This document shows positions 1 through 10,766 of a stretch of DNA of 64,000 bases, piece by piece. Position 1 is the stretch's first letter. Every line of letters starts with the position of its first letter. The notes under the pieces are model-generated. The model was not told where the DNA came from, ran no database searches, and saw only the letters and a list, made by a program, of their open reading frames with translations. The position numbers and the translations under genes were made by a program. Origin of the DNA: Bedellia somnulentella (Eukaryota; Arthropoda; Insecta; Lepidoptera; Bedelliidae); assembly GCA_963576735.1 (NCBI GenBank), contig OY755170.1, positions 15,360,567-15,424,566 of the forward strand, given 5' to 3'.

Positions 1-3000
1 GAAGAAAATGTAAAAACTGAATCGTTGGCTCTTTTGCAACATATGCCAATGTGGAAACCAAAGAATGAAGCTGAAATTATTTCATTTAATAACGTCCTTG
101 TAAATGAATTAGTCACTAAATTAAGAAATAACTTGCAAGATAATATGCATAGCTCTTCGTCTGAAAGTCTTAGCAACAAAAATACCATCAATAAAGACAG
201 TGTGATAGAAACGGAAAAACTAAAAATCAATCCATCAATTTTGAAAATAGAATCACGAAAATCAAGCGCAATCGCACAAAACTCTAATCAACAATTAGTA
301 CAAAATGGTAATCAATCTACGTCGAATATTAAAGCAGGTACCACATAACCCAATTTGATGTTGAATTATGAGGGAGCTATATATTATTTACATAGAAATG
401 GGTAGAATTTATATATTTATATTCGGTTTATATTACCAGGTGACAAAGTCCTCTCAAGGTAACAACTCCACTAACTGTACATAAGTATGTTTATTTCAGA
501 AGCGACTGAAATACTAAAAAATTCTTCATCGAGACACAGTGGAAAAGAGGAAAGCACAAACGTCAATGGAATACGTGAAACTCTTTCATTACCAAATACA
601 GAATATCCAGATGAGAAAAATGATGAGCAAAAATCAAAGGATTCAAAACTACTATTTCCACCAAATAACGACACAAACAATTTAAAAAGTTCTCGTAGTC
701 AGTTATCTAAAACTAAAATTTCTTCTGATGATGCTGTTAATAAGTTTCAATTTACATTGCAAGAACAATCAAAACATTCTCGAAGTAAGACTGTTGTTAT
801 AACTAATTTAACAGAAAAGAATTCAACGAATAGTAAAGGTATCTAACTTTCTATCATATTTCTCTATACGTACATACATACACATATATAGCCATAAATC
901 CCAAATAAGGGTAGCTAGGGTGTTAGAGCTAGACACTCCTCAGCCACATTCGGAAGTTGATAGGGGACAAGATGGAGAGATAAACTATCGATGGTGATGG
1001 GTCTCCACACGCATCGCCCAAAAACGACTTTAAAAATCCCCATACCCTAAAAGTGCTAACAGACGATCGAACATGTACGGCGCGCACCATCGCACTGTGC
1101 GGTGTGCTCTAGCCTACATACGATCGAACATGTACGGCGCGCACCATCGCACCGTGCACCGCAAGCGCTTCGAACCAGCCCGCACCAATATTAAAATTAT
1201 GTGCGGCGAACCACGCTACACACGTTCGTTTTTGGTACGGCCCGTACCACGAACACTGGTGCGCGCCGTACATGTTCGATCGTCTGTTAGCACTTTTAGT
1301 CACCTCTTACGACATCCGTGGGTAGAGAGGGGTAGTGTCATTCTGCGCTTAAGCGTGTAAGCCCGCACTAAACGGCATAGCCGGCACTACACCGCAAAAT
1401 TGTTTCTGGATCTACCTACGTATTCGAATAGTGTTCTTGAGTTTTTGATGTTAACCGCATCATACCCAGTATACCGCCCATATATGACCTCACCTAGGGG
1501 CACGAGCCTAGCCTATATAGGGATAGGGTGATTTGGCCTTAATCCACCACGCATACAATTTGGCTCATTCATGAATCTAAACATGTTATTGGAAATGTAA
1601 ATTTTAATGTCTCACTATAATTCGAGTTTCGTTTCTTAGTTTGATCGTTTCTAAAATAATTTTGTTGCAACATATTTGTTCAACGTTATGACCTATTATG
1701 TGTCTTACTTTTCATTCGCTGTTTTTTTCTATTAAAATTGTCAGCTTAGAAAAATACGACACCATCTTCTCCCGTGAGTTTCGTCATAACTTTTACTCGG
1801 CACTTTTTTCCTTATCAACTTCCAAAAGTGGCCACCCGTATCCAAAAGATTCATAGCCTAGCCGAATGGCAGAAAGCAAAACTCTTAAATTATCGAATTA
1901 TTAGTTTCAGATTGGTTATGGAACCATTTTCTTATAATAAAGATTTATTATTATTATATTGGTCTTCTCATTTTCCAAAAATAAAACAAACACTTAACAA
2001 ATAACTATGACTATAAGGTAAATGTAGAAATAATCGGCTATTCCCAGTAGTCTTACTCGATAGTCTTACCAGTAGAACTATTGGGAAAATAATTCCCAGT
2101 AGTCTTACTAACCAATCAAAACTTTTTGGTTCATCTAAATGTTCCAACTTTTATGTAGCCCAAAAAAGATTACAGATTCAGACATTAGACATACCACCTT
2201 AGTGATATTGAGTGCATGATTTAACATTAAATATTTTTCTTGGCTGATTCCCTGTCACATAATATTTAATCGCGGTGCATTTGCCATAAACCAAATATTT
2301 CGCAATATATATATGGGAATAGGTTTATTTTTGTAATATAATATTTTAACTGCATATATATTGTAACTGCATTTTTAGATAATTTTTTGCCATATTTCGT
2401 ATTAAAAGTACCAGAGTAGCAAAATAAAAAAAGCCTTAAGTGGTATTGTACTAAAATATCTGTTGAAGATCCACGAACAAATAAAAACTTTAACATTGTA
2501 TCATCATCAGCCAATAGACATCCGCGAGTGAGCATAAGCTAAGATCTTCACTATGGCCGGTTCTGAGCTGCCCTTATCCATCGGCAACCCGCAATCCCGC
2601 AAGTCGTTGGTGCACCTTGTGGGAGACCTACCCAAACTGTGACAACTGTCTTAATAACCCGATTAATCAAAAACTGATTTTCGCATTAAAGGGCGTTTAT
2701 AATTCAAAACAACTTTTAATTTATGCGCTCCTAGTACTTCGATGGAAAGTTAAATTCACGCACATTTTTAGCTCCTTTTTTATAATTTTTCAAAAAAACC
2801 TTAAAGTCATTTATCAAAATATATAGATAAAAAACGTGTCCAAAAGTTATATTTTTTATTAATAAATTAATAAACTGAATGTGACAATAAACTGTAAGTT
2901 TAAATATTAAAAATAATAGTAAATTTTATAATAGAGTCCTGTCTCTGTCTAATAGCTACGAGGTCTATGTTTTAAAACAATATGCTCAGTAAGACTAATG

Positions 3001-4857
3001 GGAAAAATATGACATAGACAATGTCTTACTTTTGGTAAGACTATTGGGAAAAAAATCCCGTTAGTTCTACTGGTAAGCCTATCCAGTAAGACTACTGGGA
3101 ATAGCCGGAAATAATAGATTAACATAAAAAAATAATCATTTTCCCAAGAATTGTTGTTAATTAAATCCAATTCACCCAGAGCTTTGTAGTTCAACTCGCT
3201 AAAACTGGGGAATGGATGAATCATAAATTTATTGGCACAATAATAGATTACTATTAAAGTACTATGACATCTTGTGGGTCAAACATATAAGTATTGAAAA
3301 TGTATTGTTATATTCATAGATTGTTCTTATTCTTACTATATATAATGCTCGTAATACTATATCGCCCATGCTTTCATGACAAGCTGCAATCAAGTTGTCG
3401 ATTTCTTGTGATGAATAGGACTACTTGGTGTCAGAGTCATTCAATGCACTCAGCTTGGATTTTTACCAATCATCTCTATGTTTAATAATAAAAAAGCACT
3501 CTAATTGACACGTATTTGATCATACGATTTTCTGATTTTAAGATATTGCTGTCTATTATGATCTTTACTATGTTAGACTTCCCGAGAAAAATTTATAAGA
3601 CATATTATTCCTTAAGTAAAATGTCAAAAGATAAAGATAGATATTATGGAAATTGAACTATAGTAGGGTCGAAATATCATGACCTATTTTATCTGCAATG
3701 TAATTAACATTAAGGTAAAAGTGTAGTTAAATAGAATAATTTTAATAGTATCTTCTTAATTAAATGTAATAAACATTTTTGTTCAAAAATGGAAAGATAG
3801 GTTCTTGATTTAGGTTCAAAACATAGTTGCAATATAGTTTAATAATAGACATTCCACAGATTTTCAGGAAACTGGGACAGTTGTTGACCTTCAAAGTAAT
3901 AAGGAGTCAGATAACACTAACAAAACAAAATCAGATACACTTAAAAAAATACTGTTTTCCCATGAAACACAGTATGATTTGAAAAATACAGTAACAGAGA
4001 AAAGTAATTTTTGTTCAAGCTCTATAATCAATCAGCCAACCATAGTTACTGACGACAAGTATACGAACAGCAAGACTGACAATCTAAGACGGCAAGGTCC
4101 AGATCCCCGATCGAAGTACACTGTCACAAGAAACATCATTCAATCAAGCAATGTGCTCATCTCTGGAAACGAGAAAAAAACGGCTGCAGAACATATATTA
4201 AACACAATAAATTTCACAAATGGATGTACACAAAAACAAAATGAATATGATATGAAAATAAGGAGAGAAGGCGTTCATTTAGGTAACTTAAATAAAATCC
4301 ACGAAGATACATTAACACAATTAAATAGAAACAAAGAATCCAAAAGTAAACAGCAATCAACACACTTATCATTTGACAGAAAGCTTTCAGATACTAAAAT
4401 TTGCGGAGGAAAACGACCCAAAAAAAGTTCTGTAACTGTCTGCGATAACCTTTGTAAAAGAAGAGTGGCGGATTCTTCAACGAACACTTCATTTGAATAT
4501 TTTGACTTCCAGTGCAAATCAATTCAAGTAACAATGAATAGCAGAGAACGATCACTTTTAGTAAAACCCAAATGTTATATGCCGTATTCAAAATCAATAT
4601 CTCGTGATAGCAAAGCCAGAATAAATTCTTGCTCACCACAGCAATCAACTTGGAATGCTGCCCAACCAAGAAGCAAATCTTTATTCACAACGCCACTTGC
4701 AGTGCAAAGAATGCGCCAAGATCAACGTGAATCTAACTTTATTGGAAAAGAAAACGATCAATCAAAAAATTATCTCCAGCTCAAATATGATCAGAAAGAA
4801 TATCAGATTCCAATTACTTCATCGTTTAGCAAAAATATATCAAGACCATTTTACTAG
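1..4857 (+). CDS. Unrecognised polar protein, three 3' exons (5' partial)
   Basis: Three coding exons can be joined: 1-337, 500-838 and 3860-4857, with stop TAG at 4855-4857. Donors are GTACCA (338) and GTATCT (839); acceptors are TTTATTTCAG (to 499) and TTCCACAG (to 3859). Both junctions are phase 1 and keep the frame open, giving 557 residues with no stop from base 1, so the start lies to the left. A second AG at 3866-3867 would break the frame. The protein is rich in Ser, Asn, Lys, Gln and Thr, has no membrane segment and no domain I recognise, and looks disordered. The only ordered-looking part is near the left edge, around the residues MPMWKPKNEAE. The 3.0-kb second intron is full of repeats. 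Function unknown; that the exons are real rests on agreeing splice phases and the poly(A) signal. Confidence 0.72.
871..1393 (-). repeat. Family A repeat, split by a TIR element
   Basis: Family A is defined here by its many copies in this window. In its own orientation it starts GCTGTGTAGTGTCGGCTTAG, has a core TCGTAAGAGGCGACTAAGGG and TTTTTGGGCGATGCGGTTGG, and ends GTGAGTATATGTATG followed by TATG repeats. This copy is on the minus strand. Its core is interrupted at 1050-1296 by a separate inverted-repeat element. No open reading frame is conserved between copies. It is SINE-like in size, but I see no convincing tRNA head. Confidence 0.8.
1050..1296. mobile_element. 247-bp TIR element (MITE) nested in family A
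   Basis: The ends are AAAGTGCTAACAGACGATCG (1050) and its reverse complement (to 1296), extending to inverted repeats of about 38 bp. TA flanks both sides (1048-1049 and 1297-1298), which suggests a Tc1/mariner-type target duplication. Part of the left repeat, from GATCGAACATGTACGG, is duplicated directly about 56 bp further in. The interior is unusually GC-rich for this window. The interrupted family A copy reads across it, so the MITE is younger than that copy. Confidence 0.8.
1743..1860 (+). repeat. Degenerate family A fragment
   Basis: The pieces CAGCTTAGAAAAATACGACACC and CAACTTCCAAAAGTGGCC sit in the right order but the middle has decayed. Confidence 0.4.
2035..3107. mobile_element. 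Non-autonomous TIR element with 8-bp TSD (hAT-like)
   Basis: The left end is CGGCTATTCCCAGTAGTCTT and the right end is its counterpart with the same bases reversed and complemented. Related inverted sequence, including GTAAGACTATTGGGAAA motifs, extends about 75-130 bp inward on each side. It is flanked by a perfect 8-bp duplication GAAATAAT (2027-2034 and 3108-3115), the size typical of hAT elements. Length is 1073 bp. I found no transposase in it; the ORFs inside are short and unlike any known family. It sits in intron 2 of the first gene. Confidence 0.8.
3116..3859 (+). other. Rest of intron 2, no feature seen
   Basis: AT-rich sequence between the hAT-like element and the last exon. It ends in the pyrimidine-poor acceptor TTCCACAG. 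No gene or recognisable repeat was seen. Confidence 0.5.
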
Positions 4858-4916
4858 ATATAAATAATGTAATAATATTTTTGCGGTAATAGTTTTGTTG
4901 AGTGTGTATTTTATAT

Positions 4917-4922
4917 AATAAA
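4917..4922 (+). terminator. Poly(A) signal AATAAA of the first gene
   Basis: A canonical AATAAA lies 60 bp after the stop codon at 4857, in AT-rich sequence. It supports a real 3' end there. Confidence 0.6.
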
Positions 4923-5729
4923 ATTAATATAAATTGATAGCTTGTTTCTGTTTACCACTTCTTGCTAATTAGTATAGACTAGTTGATCCATGCAATTTCG
5001 TTTGTGTGACATACAACCTACTAATGATTTAATTTTCTTTCGTTAAATACATATGTTATTTCTATTCGCTGGGTGCGCGACGGCAGCGCCAACTAGTGTT
5101 CACAATTATGGCGGACATTGAAATGTCAAATGGGCGGCTGTAAGCAAACAAATAATTTCAAGAAAGTATCGTAATTTATATATATTCTATTTGATCATGT
5201 AAATCTATAGCGTCGATAATAACGCTGATGTTTTGTATTACCCGTCTAGAGTGACAATAAATAAATTACAGATAGTATACACGGACTTTCTCATCGCTGA
5301 CTTCACGAGAAGTAAGTACAGAAATAAATAAATGTAATCGAATAATACATTTTATAAATATTGCAGATGATAATTTATGACTGTATTGTTGTAAGTAATG
5401 AACTCTTTTTATGTATTTTCAGTTAAATATGGCCAAATTAATTATAAAAACTGGATTCCAAGCAATAACACACGACATCACTTTCCAACTATAAACGACA
5501 ATAAAAGGAAGAAAATTAGTTTTAGCTCAACATGTGCAAGATGTGAAAGAAATTAAATCTGAAAATAATAATGAACATATTCTGTCAAAGCGTTCTTTTA
5601 CTGGTAAAAACATAATAAATCTATAAAATTTATGAAGTTAGGTGAATACTGTTGTTGATTATCTGTTAAAGTATTATTGTTCTGTTCTATTATTGTGTTC
5701 TTAAATAAAAATAAATTGTGTTATATATT

Positions 5730-6300
5730 TTGTTTTATTGAGTTCGGTAAATTTACTAATACACAACAAATATGCAAAATATCATCTGTATGGCAAACAA
5801 GTTTTAATAAAGTCTCAGCCGTTGCATTATCGACATGAATCCTAACCCAAGCGATACCGATGTAAGTAGCATCTGTCTCATCTCTTGAAAATTCCCTTTT
5901 ATCACTTCGAAAAGGAGACATAACAATTCCTATTTCTTTTCCACTTTCATTTAAATTTTCTTTATTTGTGGAAGTCTCTTGTCAGCCAAAACAATGTCTC
6001 TATTTTCTAAATACCTAATCAACTAATCCTGATTCAACTGTTATTTGAGCATAGCTTTTCCTTCCACTGGCCACTTTTTGATATAAAGGAAATGAAGCCT
6101 CCGAGTGTAATACCTATGAGCACCTTTGCAGTAAATCCTTTCTTGTAGCACCACACACGATAATCAACTGTAGATGGTATTTCTACTTAAAACTCTGTAC
6201 CATCAATAATGACTCTAGTGTTACTGTAATTTGGATGAAAGCAAGCCGGCATTTACAAGCAAGGTTGCTCAATGAGCGAAAGTATTTACAATAGTATTAC
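5730..6300 (-). pseudogene. Degraded DDE_Tnp_4 transposase (Harbinger/ISL2EU type)
   Basis: On the minus strand, fragments in shifting frames match the pattern of DDE superfamily endonucleases of the Harbinger/ISL2EU group. From about 6256 there is PNYSNTRVIIDGTEF, holding the first catalytic Asp. Next come VWCYKKGFTAKVLIGIT and LGGFISFIS. Near 5925-5721 a C-terminal block carries SRDETDATYIGIAWVRIHVD, like the family's RIHVE(R/N)A motif. Stops and frameshifts separate the blocks, so no functional protein is made. Family assignment comes from remembered motif order, not a search. Confidence 0.65.
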
Positions 6301-6625
6301 ATCCTTGGTGCTTGTTTTTTTTTTGCCAAACTTGATAATCTTCAAATTGCTTAATATTTCAGTTTGAACTTCAGAATCACATATATCTTTGCCACTTTGT
6401 GCATAAATATTGCAGATGAATGTTTTTCCTTCATTTCCGACACGCGAAAATATATTAACTTGGCATTATTTGTCAATTTTAGTACTATGATTATTTTCCA
6501 TCATTTCAATAACACTTGATTAGCCGCCGAATGTTCCTTTTTTTGCCACAGTGCGCGCTGTGATCGATTCGAGTTTCCCCACCCCCTACTTTGCACCCAG
6601 CCAATAAAATATATTATTTCCCTTA

Positions 6626-7215
6626 ATTTATCGAGGATTTGGCTTATTCCGTTTATCCACCCTAAAACAGCCACCCTAGGTCGGAAAAGCTTATTCCGTT
6701 TATCCACCCCAAAACAGCCTCCCTAAGTCGGATATTCGGAAACGCATGTCCGATTATCCACCCTGAACGGGGTGGATAATCGGAATTCATAATAAAATGT
6801 TTCTTCCGATTTTCTACCCTGTCTGCGTACAGTCATTTACGGCAAAACGACCCTAAATTTGAATTTGTCACTTTTGTTAGGAGTTTTTTTCTTGTTATGG
6901 TTTCATTTGTCACATCGGTTATTTTAAATGATTTTCACCCAAATACTACATACTAACCCTATAGGTAACAATAAATATTAATTTAAAACTTCCCGCCAAT
7001 TTATTTTTATTTAAACTGTAATTAAGAAAGTAGGTATATTTATCTTAAGTATTTTAATGTTCACGAAGTTTCTTGGACCCATTTTATGTTGTGTATGTTT
7101 CTTTAAATGACTGTACTTAGGGTAAAAAATGGACATGCGTTTCCAAATATCCGACTTAGGGAGGCTGTTTTGGGGTGGATAAACGGAATAAGCCGTCGGA
7201 AACTCGATAAACAAA
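6626..7215. mobile_element. Inverted-repeat (foldback) element
   Basis: Arms 6689-6751 and 7131-7193 are 63 bp each, with one mismatch, and both carry GGGGTGGATAAACGGAATAA on one strand. Outside the arms, TTTATCGAG-type sequence continues the symmetry, so the element probably extends to about 6626 and 7215. The left arm has an extra partial tandem copy (about 6640-6685) of its own motif. The roughly 380-bp interior has no coding potential I can recognise. Confidence 0.7.
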
Positions 7216-7262
7216 CATCTAACCATCCAGAACTTACCCTCTCTGAGCCCTCTGGAACCATC

Positions 7263-7360
7263 GGTCTACTTTCCCGATCAGTCCATTGTCTATTTGGTCT
7301 ACTTTCCCGATCGATCTATTGTCCATATGGTCTACTTTCCTGATCAGTCTACATCTAGTC
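7263..7360. repeat. 33-bp tandem repeat, about three units
   Basis: Units start at 7263, 7296 and 7329, each beginning GGTCTACTTTCC(C/T)GATC. The third unit is incomplete and diverged. Confidence 0.75.
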
Positions 7361-7489
7361 TACGTCACACAACATAATAGTTAATTGTAATCGTAAACGT
7401 ACAGATCAGTTTCTATTGTGCTTAGTGCGGAAATCAGAAACATGTTACATAAATTCACACTCAAATTTTATCCCCTAAGAGGTTGAATT

Positions 7490-7752
7490 CTTCGATCATA
7501 TATACCAAAGATCCACCAACAAAACACGAAAAACGGCCCGGCCAAACAGTGCTTTTTTTATATGGTAAGCACTGTTTCACTGACAGTCGCGTGCTAGATC
7601 TTGCAATAAATAATAGGCCTCAAGAAAATGCGGTAAGGTCGATAATTGTAGGAAAATAAATATTTAATTGTCAAACAGTCTTGTCTCATCGCGGTTCACT
7701 TTTGTGCGTTGAATTTGTATGGAGTGCCGTATCTTGGTATATATGATCGGAG
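7490..7752. mobile_element. MITE, copy 1, with 8-bp TSD (hAT-like)
   Basis: The ends are CTTCGATCATATATACC and GGTATATATGATCGGAG. It is flanked by the 8-bp duplication GTTGAATT (7482-7489 and 7753-7760). Two more copies are at 8321-8490 and 50691-51700. All three share the inner sequences CAATTGTCAAACAGTC on one strand or its equivalent, and GTGCGTTGAATTTGTATGGA. No coding region. Confidence 0.82.
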
Positions 7753-7760
7753 GTTGAATT

Positions 7761-8320
7761 TGTAAAACTCTTTTCAATACGCTCATTTATATCATACAAG
7801 AGATTTATTTTACACACTTACACTTACAAGGGAACTTTTTTAAAGATTCTATGTACAAATATGAGAAACAAAATCATACAAATTTCGCTCTCCTTTATGG
7901 ACAAAAAGTTTTTACTTTCCCCTAAATAAATAAACAATGTATTCGAACTCTGTATAATAGTTTTCATACTTCCAGGTCCACAATTAAAATTGTTGCATAA
8001 AATTTCACATCCAAAGGAGTCGAATTTCTTGATTTCCATTCTTAATTCTCACTTATGCATAACGAAGGAAATCCCTAGAAAAAAAATTAAGTTTCTATGT
8101 TCAGTAGTTTCGGTTGTTCTAAGAAAGTCAGTCAGTTTTGCCTTTCATATACTTATGGAGGATATGGTTTGTACATCATAAGTGTATGATAGCTAGTGAA
8201 ACAAAATATGATCTGTGAAGATAGGATGCGTCTCGCTTCAGATCCGCCGTACCACCAACCATACCCCTTAAGACTTAGGCTTCATCGTCCTTCTGGACGA
8301 AATACTTTTAACGTCCAACC
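7761..8320. other. Intergenic, no feature seen
   Basis: AT-rich sequence between two MITE copies. Only short ORFs are present and none is recognisable. Confidence 0.45.
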
Positions 8321-8490
8321 CTTCGATCGTAAGTATATACCAAATTTACACCAAGTAGTAGTTTACCAGTAAGGTCGATAGTTGTAGAAAAATAAATATT
8401 TAATTGTCAAACAGTCTCGTCATCCTCGCGGTCCACTTTTTTGCGTTGAATTTGTATGGAGTGCAGCATCTTTGGTATATATGATCGAAG
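8321..8490. mobile_element. MITE, copy 2 (internally deleted)
   Basis: Same ends as copy 1 (CTTCGATC at the left, ATATATGATCGAAG at the right) but about 95 bp shorter, having lost the stretch with CAGTGCTTTTTT. Flanks GTCCAACC (8313-8320) and ATCCAACC (8491-8498) match at seven of eight bases, fitting a decayed 8-bp duplication. Confidence 0.75.
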
Positions 8491-8498
8491 ATCCAACC

Positions 8499-8973
8499 AC
8501 ATACACACGGGAATGTGTAGCTACTTGTTTCATCTCTGCAGATATATGGCCATAGTACCTACTTAGATAATGAATTTGTTATAGCAGCTACTTAAATACT
8601 TATTACTGGGGCTACATTATTTATTATTTCAATTTAGTTAAAGAGTAAAGGATGGTTCTGCGGCTGCTGGAGTTTTCGGTATTTTCACGAGTACGAGACC
8701 ATAAACCCAAAAGTTTCCAAAAAATATTGTGTAAATCCAACAAATTGCTTACAGTTACCAGTTTGTTACTCATGTACCACGGCTATAAATTTGTACCTGC
8801 GGGAAGAAATGGGGTAGTGCTATTCGAAGTCGACACTACACAGCACTACTGAACATGTATAGCTCTTCACCAAGATATTTAATGTGACAGCGTTGCAGTG
8901 CCTTAATTAATCAGATCACAGATACCTTTACCACGGTGTTGGTTTCCACTGCAGGGGTTTATATGTGCTGGCT
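8499..8973. other. Intergenic, no feature seen
   Basis: No gene or repeat recognised. Short ORFs here have no family features. Confidence 0.4.
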
Positions 8974-9225
8974 ATACATACATACATATACTCACAGCCA
9001 TAAGTCCCAAAAAGGGGTAGTCAGAGGTTTAGAGCTAGAAACTCCTCAGGCACATTTGGAAGTTGAATGTAGACAAGATGGAGGAAATAAAATATCGTTG
9101 GTAATGGGTCTCCAGCCGCATCTTCGCCCACAAACCCCTTAAAAAGCCCCATACTGTATGTCACCTCTTACGACACCCGTTGGTAGGAAAGGGTAGTGAA
9201 ATTCTAAGCCGGAACTACACGGCAA
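8974..9225 (-). repeat. Family A repeat, near full length
   Basis: Minus orientation, starting from the CATA microsatellite end and finishing at CGGAACTACACGGC. The order of blocks matches the family. Confidence 0.8.
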
Positions 9226-9279
9226 CTGGCCATAGTAAACAGCATTAGGCGTGTCAGTCAAATCACCTCAAACCTAGGT

Positions 9280-9524
9280 CCGGCGCTGACTGCCGGCATA
9301 GCATGGCAAAGGATTTCGGTAAGATATAGCCATTTTTAATCTTATTACCATGAGTATAGAATTCATTTTATTTTATTTTGACACAACGATGCCGAGGGAG
9401 GCCGCGGTAGGACAGAACGTCGGCATCGTTGTGTAAAATGAATTCTATACTCATGGTAATAAGATTAAAAATGGCTATATCTTACCGAAATCCTTTGCCA
9501 TGCCATGCCGGCAGTCAGCGCCGG
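9280..9524. repeat. Long near-perfect hairpin, 104-bp stem
   Basis: Bases 9280-9370 pair with 9434-9524 (91 bp, one mismatch). After an 11-base bulge on the left (9371-9381), bases 9382-9394 pair with 9421-9433 (13 bp). The loop is 26 bases (9395-9420) and GC-rich. The outer end begins CCGGCGCTGACTGCCGGCAT. No ORF or known family is seen. It could be a young foldback element, a hairpin RNA locus, or an assembly or cloning artefact. Confidence 0.88.
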
Positions 9525-9824
9525 CCCTTATTCGTTATTGTTATGTCACACCTTTAATAACTAATTATGACATGCATTTCCTGCGTATATATGGAAAGGG
9601 GTGATAGAAGTACTTTTGCTTTTTAACATGGTCTAAGACTATTGTCACCTTTTGTTCAGATTACCAACTTTTGTTACTTAAACTTGAACACTTTTGCCTG
9701 GACACTCTCGTGAAAGAGGGCAAACCTTACAATGTTTTTTGCGGACTAAATAGTCATTTATACTTATGATGTGTTGCGTTCTCACATTATCATAAATAAA
9801 CTCCATTCAAGTCAACGGGTAAGA

Positions 9825-10107
9825 GGTGCGACAGAGTCGCTAATATTTCCGAACATCGCGTGACACTTTTGGTCACGTGTTCAGAGTATCCTGCTTTGTT
9901 TAGACAGTGCATTCACGTGATATAGGCCTATCGCCGCGTTGTATGAATACAGTCACATGACTTATTGTGACTGAGTTATTCTAAGTTAGAATTTCTAACC
10001 CCCACAAGATGTTTTTAGTAAATTTGGTATAAGCTCGACAACGGATTTGAACTCTTGTTCATTGGTGAGAAGCGGTGTTTCTCCTACTCAGCTAAAGCAG
10101 TTGTTAT
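9825..10107 (-). mobile_element. SINE B, old degenerate copy
   Basis: Minus orientation. The 3' body has the CGAACATCGCGTGACA and TATAGGCCTATCGCCGCGTT blocks of this SINE. The tRNA-like head, at the right end, is decayed but keeps AACGGATTTGAACTC on the plus strand. Confidence 0.6.
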
Positions 10108-10766
10108 CATTATTAAGCCTCACGCATAAGTTTAGAAATAATACTTGAATTTGACTGAGCTACTAGACCTAAGAGATTTTCTAAGTTTTAAATTTAATAA
10201 CGAGAAGAAAATAATGAGTAAGTAAGTATAACATCAAAAATGCTCATTTAACAACTACATTTACATAACATAACCTTACTAATTATCATTATGACAGTAA
10301 CAAAACAAACTTCTTAGCAAATATTCGTTGAGCGTTGTATTACAATGAAGTTGGCGTTAAGCAAACTGCGCCTACGCAACAACTTAACACGCCTACATAA
10401 CTTAACTGCGCCTAACTTCAGTTTATGGCCAGCTGTTGAAAGCGACGACGGTTTGACAGCCTTTGTTAACGCCTTTTTATAATTTCCACGAAATAATATA
10501 GAAGATAGCGTACCAGGAAGACTATTTTAAACTACTTTTTGAAACAAGCAAACAAAAATATCATGTAAAATGGTTCAGTGTTTTTGTGCAAGGCTCGATA
10601 TATAATTGACTATAGTGAAGCACGCATCGGACAACGGTTGGCGCAACCTGTTTCAACACTATTATTATGGATTTGCCATTGTGATTGGTATAACCGATAA
10701 CGGTCATTCCCTGCATTGTTTTAAATTTAAACAGATGGGCAGATAAACCAAGTTGTAATATATAAG
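10108..10766. other. Upstream region of the four-pass membrane protein gene
   Basis: No repeat is recognised. It must hold the promoter and 5' untranslated region of the gene starting at 10767, but no clear TATA box or initiator can be assigned. Confidence 0.4.

Noticed and set aside
1073..1360. 95-residue ORF with repeated MYGAHHRTV
   Set aside because: It arises from the direct repeat inside the nested MITE; there is no sign of a coding gene.
3868..4857. Acceptor TTTTCAG at 3867 for the last exon of the first gene
   Set aside because: It would join out of phase and hit a stop after a few codons. TTCCACAG at 3859 keeps the frame.
5108..5613. Possible two-exon small gene (MADIEMSNGR plus a downstream exon after TATTTTCAG)
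   Set aside because: Donor GTAAGC and the acceptor look good, but the join gives an immediate stop, and the next exon needs a frame change. At best it is a relic, perhaps of the second ORF of the nearby DDE transposon.
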